Assembly: GCA_030704615.1 (NCBI GenBank)
Contig: CM060731.1
Coordinates: 25,792,001 to 25,856,000 of the forward strand
Origin: Takakia lepidozioides
Lineage: Eukaryota > Streptophyta > Takakiopsida > Takakiales > Takakiaceae
Reading direction: 5' to 3'
DNA: 64,000 bases
Both the position numbers and the translations under genes were made by a program. Positions 34,850 to 45,199 of this stretch are shown one piece after another (positions within the stretch are counted from its first letter, which is position 1; each line of letters begins with the position of its first letter). The notes beneath the pieces are model-generated. The model saw only the letters and a list, made by a program, of their open reading frames with translations, ran no database searches and was not told the DNA's origin.

Positions 34850-36016
34850 ATATCGTTGATGAAACTCTTGGACTTTGTCAGAGGCATTGGCGAGATTGGA
34901 TGAAGGTTCCTACGTTCGTTCGCTGATGTCGTAGCCTTTCCAATGTACGAAATACTCAAGACGTTTATACTTTGATGCGAGAGTCTAGGACTTCGTCGAC
35001 TTCATACTCAATTTCCTGATTGACTTCGATTGGTGGAGGTGATACGGAAACTCTCCCTGGAATATTCGATGGATGATACAACTCCAATAATGAAACATGA
35101 AAGACTGGATGGATGCACATACTTCGTGGGAGTTCAAGCCGAAAACTGACCGGATTTATTTGTCGAATAATTTTGAATGGTCCCAGACGTTGATAATCCA
35201 ACTTCTTTGATGGTCGCGAGGTTTGTATGTCCCGTCGAAGAAGCCACACACGGATTCCGACCTTGAACTGGGGTTGGAGTTGGCGACGTTGATCTGCATA
35301 CTCCTTGTATTGTTTTTGAGCTTCTGCGACGTATGATGTAAGCTCCTTGTGAATCGTAGCAAAATGAGTAGCAAGGGTTTCTACAGCAGGTTCCAACAGT
35401 TTTCATGTAGAAAGGGTTTGCTCAAGGATGATGACCATAATTGGAAAAAAATGGAGTTTGTTTGGTCAAAGAATGTATAGTGTTGTTGTAGGCAAACTCA
35501 GCCAATGACAGAAGGTCCGTCCAATTATCTTGGTGATAGTTCATCGTACAGCGAAGATACTGCTCCAAAATCTTGTTTACACGTTCGGTTTGACCATCAG
35601 TGTGTGGATGATTAGCAGTAGAGAGATTGATCTTAGTATCCAATATGTGAAATAATCCCCTCCAGAAATTTGATGTGAATTATGGTCCTTGATCAGATAC
35701 GATGTCCTTCGGGAGTCCATGAATGCGGTAGATATTATTGAGGAAGAGTCTTGCAGTTTCCTTGTTGGTAACCGTCTTATTACATAGAATGAAATGTGTC
35801 ATCTTCGTAAAACGATCTACAATAACAAGGATTGAATCGGTGGACTTGAAAATCTCCGTAATAAAGTCCATAGACACGGACGACCATGGACCCTTGGGAA
35901 TGGGTAATGGTTGAAGAAGGCCGTAAGGTCGATGTCGTGGTCCCTTCGCTCTAGCACACGTGTCGCAAGATTTTATAAATTCTTTCACGAGTTTCCACAT
36001 CTGCGGCCACCAATAG
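34850..36016 (-). pseudogene. gypsy-1 integrase core, C-terminus and chromodomain
   Basis: On the minus strand, from 36,016 leftwards: the end of the zinc domain (SCDTCARAKG), then the catalytic core with SVSMDFI (first Asp), DIVSDQGP (second Asp, at about 35,680) and, after a frame break, HTDGQTERVN (the Glu, about 35,590). The GPF/Y-like and VFHVSLLELY segments follow (about 35,100-35,200). A chromodomain begins at EYEVDEVLDSRIK (about 34,970-35,010). Within it the frame shifts after RIKV, and the W of the family's WEP motif is replaced by TAG. The chromodomain would direct integration to methylated-histone chromatin. The right edge is the insertion point of element A. Confidence 0.85.
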
Positions 36017-36219
36017 CCTAGTTATCATTCCTGACGTGACGTGGCGCTGACACATCCGACGTGCGTCACATCACGTCGAATCCGGACGTTTACCCATGTA
36101 ATTTTTTTTTCATTTGACTTTTACGATTACTTCTACCTTTTGTAATGACATGGCAGCCACGGTGTAAAACAGACGTGGCCAATTATTAATATTTATTTAA
36201 AAAAATTAAAAATATATCC

Positions 36220-36510
36220 GTTTCTATTGGCGGTCGCATATAATTTATTATTTTTAATAAAAGCGATCGCCCATATTGGCGGTCGCTTGTAATTTAATAT
36301 TTTGTTAAATTAAGCGACCGCCAGTATTGGCGGTCGCCGGTAATTTATTTATTTTTAAATTAAGCGACCGCCCATATTGGCGGTCGTCCGTAATTTATTT
36401 ATTTTTAAATGAAGCGACCGCCCATATTGGCGGTCGCTTGTATTTTATTACATTTTAAAATAAGCGACCACCTACATTGGCCATGTGGCGGTCGCTCTTC
36501 TTGTTTTTAT
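36220..36510. repeat. Element A left palindrome array
   Basis: Five or six units with a period of about 50 bp. Each has an AT-rich spacer and a 22-24 bp palindrome such as GCGACCGCCCATATTGGCGG followed by TCGC. Units lie near 36,261, 36,311, 36,361, 36,411 and 36,463, preceded by a half unit at 36,228. The same palindrome is used in the right array. Because each unit is its own reverse complement, the two arrays together act like long terminal inverted repeats. Such subterminal arrays are typical transposase-binding sites; here that is an inference. Confidence 0.85.
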
Positions 36511-36834
36511 AAATATAACGACCGTCATGCAGCTGTCGCGTATTTTTTTTTCCTTAAAAATCGAGGGACCCGCCGTGTGGCGTTTTGTTTTTTATTTTTA
36601 ATCATGAAGCGGCGCCTCGGCCAGCCACGTGGCGAGGTGCCACGGGTCAGGAAAAATGAAACAAATGAGATGGGGAGAGGTGGTTTTAAACCCTTGACCT
36701 CTCCCATATGGGTGCGCGTGGCGAGGTGCGACTGGCCTGTCGCGCTGCGCTGACACGTGGCGAGGCGCCACTGGCCTGTCGCGCCTTTTCAAGCATTATG
36801 CCATTTTTCTTTTTTGGGGGGGGCTTGTGGGCGC

Positions 36835-36844
36835 CTATATAAAC
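36835..36844 (+). promoter_or_regulatory. TATA box of the element A kinase-like gene
   Basis: CCTATATAAACC, followed by CATTCCCCCCTCC, is a canonical plant TATA with a pyrimidine-rich start region. Upstream (36,615-36,765) lie three copies of ACGTGGCGAGG, two of them in G-box-like CACGTGGC. The region 36,700-36,785 holds a tandem duplication built on CTGGCCTGTCGCGC. A transcript starting near 36,870 would have a leader of about 290 nt before the ATG at 37,161. Confidence 0.6.
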
Positions 36845-37160
36845 CATTCCCCCCTCCTTTTCTGATCACTTTTGCCCCTCTTGTGGTGCGGTTCTTTGGC
36901 ATCCTGTAGTCCTTTTCGGACTTCGTTGCTTGGACACTGCCAACGGGAGGTACAAAGGTGGTTATTTGGGGGGGAGGTTTTGTCGATTTTCTATTGGTCA
37001 GTCCCACACATTTGTTCATGGTACAATCATCGTATCACCATTTTGCCGTTTCCGGATCTCCGGCGGGCTGTTTTTTGGCAGAAAACTACGAAGACACCAT
37101 CCACACGCGTTCATTGCCATTTTCTGAGGTTGGACCCTGTAGTGGGCCAAGGTTTATACA

Positions 37161-38511
37161 ATGTCGGGGGTTGTGAATTCAAGTTCTGGGGCGGGATTGT
37201 CTGGGGGGCGGATAAAGAAAAAATGTGCCCACGAGCGGGATAGTCAGGTCAACAAGCCAAACTACCCGGGACCGGATGCCTTGGATAGGGTGAAAGAAGT
37301 GGTAGTGGATTATTTCAAAGGTAGGGACATGATGAGGCTGGAGAGTGCTTATGTTAGGCATGGATGGGAGGGGTTTCAGATTTTTCAACAAAATATGGAG
37401 AGGAAAATGACAAACGCTTTGGCGGGGGCTAAGTGGATGACCGAGGGTCGAGTGCCCTCCGCCGAAGCTGAGTTAATGCGGCGTGTTGAGTATTGGGCTT
37501 GCTCGGCAAGCCAGAATTCACATCGTTGGACTAGGGTTGTCCCTTAGAAGGCGGGGTCATCGGGCGGCACAACTGGTCTTTATTACCTAAATTCTAGTGT
37601 GAAGGTGATAGAGATTTTCCCTTACAAAGAGGAAGGGTATGCTAAGGTCCGCCACTGTAGGATTGTTGGCCTTTCTACAATACCGGAGCGTTGGGAGCTA
37701 GCGGGGAAAAAACCCAAGTCCAAAAATCCAGAAAAGACGTTGAGATAACATAACGACGAATGTTTGGCAGTGAAGTTCCAGCATCCGGGTGTTATCTCAT
37801 ATTTTGCTGTTAATGCACGTGAGGTAGAGGGTTACACTCGCAGGTGGAATGGGGGGATAATACGCGACATGATGAACCTTGACAGAAAATAGGGCAACGA
37901 TTCGGACAACAGGGTGATTTTGGAACAAATGGGAACGGAAGCATAGTTCCAAGAATGTGATTGCTTGCTTCGTTTCCGGAAAGTGCGCAGTAAACTTGCA
38001 TGGGCACTGGTGTGCATCATGAATGTTGACCACAAGAACGGTGTCATGCACAACGACTTGTCCCCCGACAACATTTTGTTGCATTTTCCAGATGGCACCG
38101 AGGAGATCAAGATTGGGGTGTGTGATTGGGGCTTAGCCATCCCATTGGGCATACGCAAAGCCTCGCCATACCAGTTTGAAAACCAAGACAAGCTAGACCG
38201 GGAACTCGCGAAAAGATGGTGGGTGGAAAAAGATATTGCATCGGTTTTCAATGCAAATGTTACCCCCCCCCCCAGGACATGACGTCGGAGGCCTTTGCCG
38301 TTGGGAAGATAGCGGTACGAATAAATGGCGGCGCTCATTATGATCAAAGTATGTTCCAGGACCAATTTACGGGAGGTTGTTAGCATTCAATGCTACAAAG
38401 GTTGTACGACAACAACAAGAATGAGAGAGTCACATTAGCCCATGTAGTACTTCGGTTCATGGACAAGCCATTCAATTGGCCTGAGCCGAAAGACGTATAT
38501 AGGACGGAGTA
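37161..38511 (+). pseudogene. Protein-kinase-like gene carried by element A
   Basis: One reading frame runs from ATG 37,161 to 38,282, broken only by TAG 37,545, TAA 37,746, TAG 37,890 and TAG 37,944. It then shifts in an 11-C run near 38,265 and continues from MTSEAFAVGK to a stop at 38,511. The kinase evidence is the catalytic loop HNDLSPDNILL (about 38,048-38,080), where the usual HRD is HND, and, about 16 residues on, CDWGLA in place of DFG. Upstream LAVKFQHPGVISYF fits the region after the ATP lysine. A C-lobe-like helix closes the protein. The N-terminal 130 residues (GPDALDRVKEVVVDYF) are unrecognised. Each early stop could come from a Gln codon by one C-to-T change. Function in the element is unknown. 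Confidence 0.6.
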
Positions 38512-38656
38512 GACCATAGTCTCGTAGATATGAGATTTCTGGCGGTACAATGGTTCTTTTATGAAGACATAACTCAATTTTGATCGTGCATGTAATAAAT
38601 AAAGTCTCATTGTAAATACTACATTGCATATGCTCGACCCTGGCACCTGCCATCGC

Positions 38657-39065
38657 AACATAAATGGTTTGTGTACTGGCTCACTGTTTATATTTGTAAT
38701 GTTCCAAGGTTTCGGATAGGGTTATGAGAAAACGATGTATTAGTTCCGTAGGAGTTAGACAACAAACGTCTCATCTCATTCAACTGTGCAACACTACCAT
38801 GAGAGGCATGGATCGGAAAGTAATAGGTGCACGTGCGACCTCCGAACGTTTGATACTAGGTCTCTACTTAAACGTGCGGAGGTCGCATGTACACCTATTA
38901 CTTTTTTATCCATGCCACTCATGGTAGTGTCGCACAGTTGAATGAGATATGGAACGTTTGTTGTCTAACTCCTATGGATCCAATATATCATTTTCTCAGT
39001 ACCCTGTCAGAAACATTGAAACATTTGTAGTTACAAACAGTGCCACAATACACGGCCGGTTTTGT
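38657..39065. repeat. Foldback 1 in element A
   Basis: An inverted repeat with arms of about 180 bp. For example AACGTTTGATACTAGGTCTC at the centre is flanked by CACGTGCGACCTCCG and its near-complement CGGAGGTCGCATGTA. Outward, GGAGTTAGACAACAAACGT pairs with ACGTTTGTTGTCTAACTCC. The transcript would form a long hairpin. Confidence 0.8.
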
Positions 39066-39164
39066 TGAAATGACATTTGTGAGGTTCGAGCGTATGCAAT
39101 TTATTATTTACATCGGAATTTTATTTACTCGGGGGACCAGTACTGCTGTTGGAGCGCAACTGAT

Positions 39165-39600
39165 GGTGTGAGTTATCTATTGATTGGAGCTGTCACAACC
39201 AATGTCAACAATCATATTTACGGTAAGGTGTTTCATGCTATTGTTGTTCCTCTAGCTGAATTCTTTAGTACTGTTTTTGCTATTCCCATGCCAACGTCCT
39301 CTGAGACTATCATGTTCAAACGGACGTATCAGCCACCCCGGCCAGCTTGCAGGCTACAGCCATGGCCCACCATAAATTGAATGAATTGGAGATTTTGTGC
39401 GAAGTTCATGGTTTCATGTTCGTGGTGGCTGATACGGAATTCGGAATATAGCACTCGCAGTGGACCTGATGTTGTTGGTATGGGAGTAGCAAAACAATTC
39501 CTAAATAATTCAACTACATGAACATCGGTAGTATGAAACACCTTGCAGTACATATGATTCTTGATATTGTTTGCACGGATTATTTGTGTTTGTGCTTTCA
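39165..39600. repeat. Foldback 2 in element A
   Basis: The left arm (about 39,190-39,335) and right arm (about 39,425-39,585) are inverted copies. GTAAGGTGTTTCATGCTATT pairs with the complement of AGTATGAAACACCTTGCAGT, and CGTATCAGCCACC pairs with GGTGGCTGATACG. The loop is about 90 bp. Frames on both strands give similar peptides (NNHIYGKVFHA, NNIKNHMYCKVFHT), showing the arms derive from one sequence. Confidence 0.8.
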
Positions 39601-39628
39601 AGTGGTGAACATTTCCGCCATAGTACGG

Positions 39629-39742
39629 AAGACGTGCATTGGCCACATTAAACGGTTGATGTGATATCATTTCACAAATGTATCATATCGCATTTGTGAA
39701 AATGTATCATATGAACCGTTCCATGTGGCCTACGGGAGTCTT
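39629..39742. repeat. Foldback 3 in element A
   Basis: Arms of about 50 bp: GGCCACATTAAACGGTTGAT..TTTCACAAATG opposite CATTTGTGAAAATG..ATGAACCGTTCCATGTGGCC, with a loop of about 9 bp. It is short and well matched, of the size of a plant miRNA precursor. Confidence 0.8.
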
Positions 39743-39880
39743 CAATGGGTACGAGATCAATGTGGCATACGAGATCTGCTTCCACCAACAAACATGTGAT
39801 CATTTCAGAAGCGCTAGAACTTTGAAGCGACGATGGACAAGGTTCTTCATCCAGATGTTCAATATGCTGAGGTCTTCTGT

Positions 39881-40160
39881 AATGTCTCTTGCTTCGTAAT
39901 GAGGTGCTTCTCCAACTCTTATTTTTTCAATGCTAATATCTTCCGTCTGGAACATATCCACACATACGTATATAACTTTAAAAAACAAATGACCATCAAA
40001 ACTGGAAGCTGGGGATGAGGCTTATAAAAGTTGAGATGGTTATTTGTTTTTTTAAGGATTTCTGTACACATATGTGGATATGTTCAAGGTGGAGAATTTT
40101 AACATATTGGATAAAGTGGACATGGAGAAGCACCGCATTACGAGGCAGGAGACACTACAA
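39881..40160. repeat. Foldback 4 in element A
   Basis: Left arm 39,881-40,000, right arm 40,034-40,158: CATATCCACACATACGTATA pairs with TACACATATGTGGATATG, and GAGGTGCTTCTCCA pairs with TGGAGAAGCACCGC. The loop is about 35 bp. The arms have diverged more than in foldback 3. Confidence 0.8.
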
Positions 40161-40194
40161 AAAGAGCTTCAAAGGGCATATCATGTAACAGGTC

Positions 40195-40615
40195 CCAGTA
40201 TAATCGAAGACGAAACCCCATTCATTCAATGGACGATTGAATGGTTGCCCATCCAAATGATTTTCGTTTGCTTTCAATCTTTGCCACTATGTTCAACATA
40301 CCATGTATCAAGTCCCGAATTAATATCAGATCAATCGAAATTCATTCGATGGCTCAACGGATGGTTGGCCATCGAAATGATTTTGGTTCACTTTGAGACT
40401 TGGCCATTATGTTCAATGTGCCAAGTAAGAGGCCCCAGAGTAATATGAGATCAATCGAAATTCGTTCAATGGGCCAACGGATGGTTGCCCATCCAAATGA
40501 TTTTCGTTCGCTTTGAAACTTGGCCAGTGTGTTCAATGTACCATCTGATACGTCCCAGTGTAATACAAGATCAATCGAAAATCGTTCGATTGTCCAATGA
40601 GGCGTTCACTTGTCA
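40195..40615. repeat. 120-bp tandem repeat block 1 in element A
   Basis: The anchor ATGGTTGCCCATCC(AAATGA) or its variant falls at 40,241, 40,361 and 40,481, exactly 120 bp apart, with a partial unit following. Since 120 is a multiple of 3, open frames run through the block on both strands (40-residue periodic peptides), but these are a by-product of the period. Block 2 of the same family lies 0.6 kb downstream. Confidence 0.9.
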
Positions 40616-41224
40616 TCGGGTTTTTGTTCAATGCGAAAAAAAAATCCTGCAATGCGAGCACGACTATTGCACCCATTGAACGGATGTGGTTGAAGCCCTT
40701 CTTTTGCCCGCATGTGTGCAACACATGTGCGGAGACACAACAGACGAATAAATCATTTGCCTCCCCATCGACGCGCTCCCCCCTCAAGCCTTTCCACAAT
40801 TTAATTTAATTTAAATTTATTTTAAGCCAATAAATAGGTTTGCACTGCCTTTCAGTGGGGGTTTCTAGCACGTATCAATCTTGTTTTTGGCTCAATGTTT
40901 TTCTGCGGCTTCCAACATCCCACTGCTACTCCCCCGCCAAAATTTGGACCAACAAAAATGCCCCAAAAAAAAAGTGTTCTCTTCACTCACTATTGGAGAA
41001 CTCTCTATGAAGAGTGCATGAAGTAGAACACAAATCAAGTTTGGAGTGCAAAAAAGAGAAGAAACTGTGGTTTTGGGTCCAAATGAATTTTGATCACTCC
41101 CAAATTTGGCACGCACGTTGCATATGGCTACATTACACGCCACATTCAAAAACAGAATGAAAAAAAAATCGTGAGCACGCGAAACACAGTCCAACAGGCC
41201 CCCAAGCAATAGTAGCTCCAGCAC

Positions 41225-41590
41225 AATACATTCAACGGGTGAACAGATGGTTGCCCATCCAATTTTTTTTTCTTAGCTTCCAATCTTTGCCAGCACGTTC
41301 GAGACACCCTCTCACAGGTCCCGGATTAATATCAAATCAATCGAAATTCATTCGATGGCTCAACGGATGGTTGGCCATTGAAATGATTTTGGTTCGCTTT
41401 GAGACTTGGCCACTATGTTCAATGTGCCATGTAAGAGGCCCCAGAGTAATATGAGTTCAATCGAAATTCGTTCAATGGACCAACGGATGGTTGCCCATCC
41501 AAATGATTTTCGTTCGCTTTGAAACTTGGCCAGTGTGTTCAATGTACCCTCTGATACGTCCCAGTATAATATGAGATCAATCGAATTTAT
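41225..41590. repeat. 120-bp tandem repeat block 2 in element A
   Basis: The same unit as block 1, with anchors at 41,247, 41,367 and 41,487, again 120 bp apart. The second unit of each block shares ATGGTTGGCCAT and the third ATGGTTGCCCATCC, so the alternation is conserved and the two blocks look like copies of one array separated by 0.6 kb of other DNA (40,620-41,220). Confidence 0.9.
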
Positions 41591-42366
41591 TTTGTGCTTT
41601 GAGAACTTTGTGGGTATGTTCGTAGAAAGATCATAGATTTTGCGAAATGATTATGAAATACGCAGAGACCAGGCAAAATTTGTTTGGAAGACGACCGTTC
41701 GTAACTCGTTATAACTTATTTGTTAACATCAATTTTCCTTGTTCTCCAGCTTTCGGAGTTCATTGCGAATACCCACATACACGTCATGACCAAATATGAC
41801 ACCATTGTAAATTTGTTTACAGTGTGAACTACTTCTTCCCCATCACACGAGTGTAAATGTGAAGAAAACGTTACTTTTGCAATTGAAATTGGCAGGTGCA
41901 GCACATGTGCATCGTGTATTAACAAAATTGGTGATATACAAACTTGGCGGAATGCCATCACTGTGTTTTCCAACAATATTCAAGGTACAACAAAAATGCA
42001 TATTATATATGTACTACGATGCCAGTCATTAAAAGCCTAGTCGTCACTGTCCGAGGATGTGGAATTTGATGTTGTGGCCTGATTTGCACTGCCAATTGCT
42101 AGAGCTTGCGACCATGATTTCGTGGTCAATGAGGGGCCCAATGACATGTGATCAATTCTGGCCGGCATCTGCCTACTTTGCGGCAAAAGTTGACTTTCTT
42201 CTTCACTCTCACGACATGACGGAACAAGTGTTCGGGCTGCATGCAAATCGGCAACGAGGCCGTCCATATCCGGCAATACAGCCCCCGAAACACGATGAGA
42301 ACGGTCTGTTCATAATCGCCTCCATTTCTCTACAACTGCCTTGATGGTACTTTTGAAACTTTCCAA
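41591..42366. other. Element A spacer, no gene found
   Basis: Mostly AT-rich to 42,020. The minus-strand frame at 42,276-42,037 (MPDMDGLVADLHAARTLVP) lies just beyond the stop of the RING gene and could be an out-of-frame continuation of it, but I see no domain. Confidence 0.35.
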
Positions 42367-44305
42367 CTACTTCTCGCGGGCTCTATCCCTAATCATTGTG
42401 TCGTTTCGACGATAAGCCGCCTCGTACGCATCATGAATTCGGCGTTGACATATTATAGCATCTTCCAGTTCGGACAACAACAAATGTCTCCCAATCGGTT
42501 GTCGGTCATACAATTCGTTCTCCTCCGGCACCCATGGAACTTCTGGGAGCCGGATAAACCTGGACCTTCTTTGACTCCAATGCCCTCCCAGATTGCGGCA
42601 AAACTCATCTCTCTCCCACCAATCTCGAATACCTCCCGCACATATGGTTATCCCCCAATCAGATGTGATCCAGAAATACTGGGGATCTTTGATGTATGCC
42701 GGGTTTCTGACATGTATGCCATGCATCTCTCTGTCTACATCCCATACCAAGTTCTTGCCCCAATGCACACAATTCAGAAATGTGTATGGTAGCCCATCCA
42801 ATGAGAGGTTGTGTCGATTGTACTCAAAACCTATGGGCATCCGATCCTCCAAGCCCACCAGCTCATAGAAATGGCAATGGATTGGTGTACGGCATTCTGG
42901 GCAAGCGCTCGTCCGCAAGGCTTGCGGGATAAGACATGTGAGATGGAACATATGTCCACATGATCCAAGCACATGACATCCCTTTGGGCCGTATGGATTC
43001 CTACACATCGAACAAAGTGTGCCATCTGATATCCATGACGGCAAAACTCCTCGTGGTATCTCCTCCCTCTGGGCTGGTTTGATGTGGCTGGTCATCTTTG
43101 TTGTGGTGTCCCACTTTTCCTCTATCTCCAATTCCCAGTTTATGCTTCTGTTCGACCCCAAAATTCTGTGCTCACATCGATCGAACATAGAATCCACATC
43201 TGCCCAATTGGTATACCCGACGAACACGCTTGATGCGATGCGGAGATCGTTATACCTTTACATGTTGGCATAAATGCTATTCACGCTACGGATCGACATG
43301 CGTGCGACACGTTGCAAGTCTGACAGTGCCCGCTCTACCCGTGCTTCTCTGGAGGCCAAATGGGTCGCCCATTATACCCAATTTTCTCAATCGCCATTCA
43401 ATGGGACCCATGCCTGAATCTCCAGCGTTTTGGACAAGCGCCATGCAGTTGCCATGACAATGTCCCGCTCATTTGTAACGGGTCGACATCTAATATCGGG
43501 TTCATCTCTGATTGAATGGCGACCCTCGAGCATTCCCCGGTTTCCAGTACTGGTTCTTTTCATTTTCTCCTTCTTTCATCCGCAATTCGTTGTTCCTCAA
43601 CCATGGTTTCATCGGCCACAAGGTCAATGACGTCCATAATATCCTGAATGATGAGGTCAATACTGCGATCGGGCATCGCAAACTCCGCGTCCATGTCCAC
43701 AACGTTTGTACAACAGTGCCTTCATTGTTTGGAGGCATGTCTTGTAATCTAGCTTCCAACTCGGCTATGCGCAGTGTTTGCTAGTCTAGTCGGTTCTGCA
43801 GGGTCCTGATTCGCTGGTCTCTTTCCGCTAGTTGTTCTTCTAACGTTGCAGCCGATTGTATTCCGAACTTGTCCGGGATGTACTCCAAATCGTATAACAA
43901 CCTTGCGTTCATCCTACTAGCAGTTTGCCAATTCACTGGACGCAAGAGTATGACCTCCACGTACAACATGGCTGCCTAGGTGTACGAGATTTGACCCTTT
44001 AAGAGAGGTTGACCCCACAATGTCCTAGACCTAGACTCTGCGTAATTGTTTCGGGTTTGCACGTCATGCCTATCCAAAGGCCACAATCGATTGATGTAGT
44101 ACAATTTCACGAATTTTTTGCATCTCGCCATCGGCCACCAGAACTCTTCCAGAACATCATCTCAGCCCTCTTCTGCTAGTATGCTAGGGTCACCATATAC
44201 TTCCCAATTCAAGTCTTGTCTTGACCCTTTGATTTTCTTAGGGGGCGGTCCATGTTCATTGGGGTCATCTCTTCCATGACGGTCATCGTCCTGGCCCTCT
44301 GCCAT
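42367..44305 (-). pseudogene. Nuclear RING-finger gene carried by element A
   Basis: Minus strand, ATG at 44,305. The N-terminus is acidic, then PPPKKIKG, a likely nuclear signal. The same frame continues through three in-frame stops (TGA near 44,175, TAG near 43,977, TAG 43,781) and a coiled-coil-like stretch (LEEQLAERDQRIRTLQNRLD, then LRIAELEARLQ). A frameshift near 43,700 leads into MDVIDLVADETMVEEQRIAD. The last part is one clean 286-codon frame (43,227-42,367) with a RING: CSMC, CHVLGSCGHMFHLTC, CPEC, with the order Cys-Cys-Cys-His-His-Cys-Cys-Cys. The end (QRRIHDAYEAAYRRNDTMIR) is helical. RING proteins usually act as ubiquitin ligases; whether this one serves transposition or is captured host DNA is unknown. 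Confidence 0.65.
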
Positions 44306-44309
44306 TCTA

Positions 44310-45090
44310 CAACAATCAAAACAATACTAAACGAGGTTTTCTTAAAAAACTTTACTTTAAACCCTTCCCCCGCTAAGTAGGTTTGTACGTGTCAAAATAG
44401 TTCCTAAAAGCTAATTTTGTAGAATAAAATGATCCTGGAAGCCAGAGGAGGGCCTATAGCAGCATTCTGCAACGACCTCAAGAGTCGCCCTGAATACTAA
44501 TCGAGGCATCCTGACGAGAAGATGAAGTGTTCTGCTCAGAGGTCATGTCCAGATTCAAAGACATTGGAATATTGCCTCTACACTGAGCAAAGTGGTTTTT
44601 TACCCACATAGATGCTTTACCCCAGCGCTCTTCACACTTTTATAGCCGAGGTGAGCGAACAACCGATCCTTACGATAAGAAAGCTTTAATCCACATAGGT
44701 TGCACTCAACACTACCAGTGGCATTGACAATATTCGGGATTGCCGTATATCAAGGGCTCCATTCCTCCCTCATCTTCACCTAATATCCATTCCCCTGGGA
44801 CCTAGCGATGCAAGCAACAAAAAACAGTCACCTATAAATGAATGTGTTGTGAATGTAGAGTGCAATGCGATAGCCCAACACTTCTACACCTATCAGCAAC
44901 CCAAGTGGGTCGATGTGGGTTGTAGTGTTGAGCTTATACACAATCTTCTGAAGTGGCTTTGGTGGAAACCACAACGGCAAAAGGTGCGCACCCTCCTCTT
45001 GGGCTACACTCTCGTTCAATGGAAGAGAACATCCAAAACAACCTCAAGTGTTTGCGCCAAAAGAAGTGAGGAGCTTGGTAACCCTCCTCC
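44310..45090 (-). other. 5' leader region of the RING gene
   Basis: The space between the predicted TATA box and the ATG at 44,305. A few short frames are present, none with domains. It is longer than the leader of the kinase-like gene and could hold an intron; I see no decisive splice pair. Confidence 0.35.
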
Positions 45091-45102
45091 CTTATATATG
45101 AT
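45090..45102 (-). promoter_or_regulatory. TATA box of the element A RING gene
   Basis: On the minus strand, GATCATATATAAGGGAGGAGG. It lies about 100 bp inside the right palindrome array, facing inwards. This mirrors the kinase-like gene promoter next to the left array: both have TATATAA followed by a short run rich in one base class. Confidence 0.55.
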
Positions 45103-45199
45103 CCAAGATGGATGAAAGTGAAATGAAAGTGAAATGAATAAATGACGAACCAAAAGCACCCACCCGAAAAAGGCTGTATAACCATATTTGTTGTAATTT

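Noticed and set aside
36872-37243. A 123-codon frame at the start of element A's left gene.
   Set aside because: It begins just after the TATA box and overlaps the start of the kinase-like gene in another frame; composition gives no domain, so it is taken as 5' leader.
40074-41454. Open frames on both strands through the 120-bp repeats (up to 124 codons).
   Set aside because: They result from a repeat period divisible by three; no start context, no domain.
43502-43759. An 85-codon minus-strand frame in the RING gene.
   Set aside because: Past the coiled coil it is a frameshifted reading; the other frame gives the more natural protein (MDVIDLVADETMVEEQ), so the ORF is half shadow.
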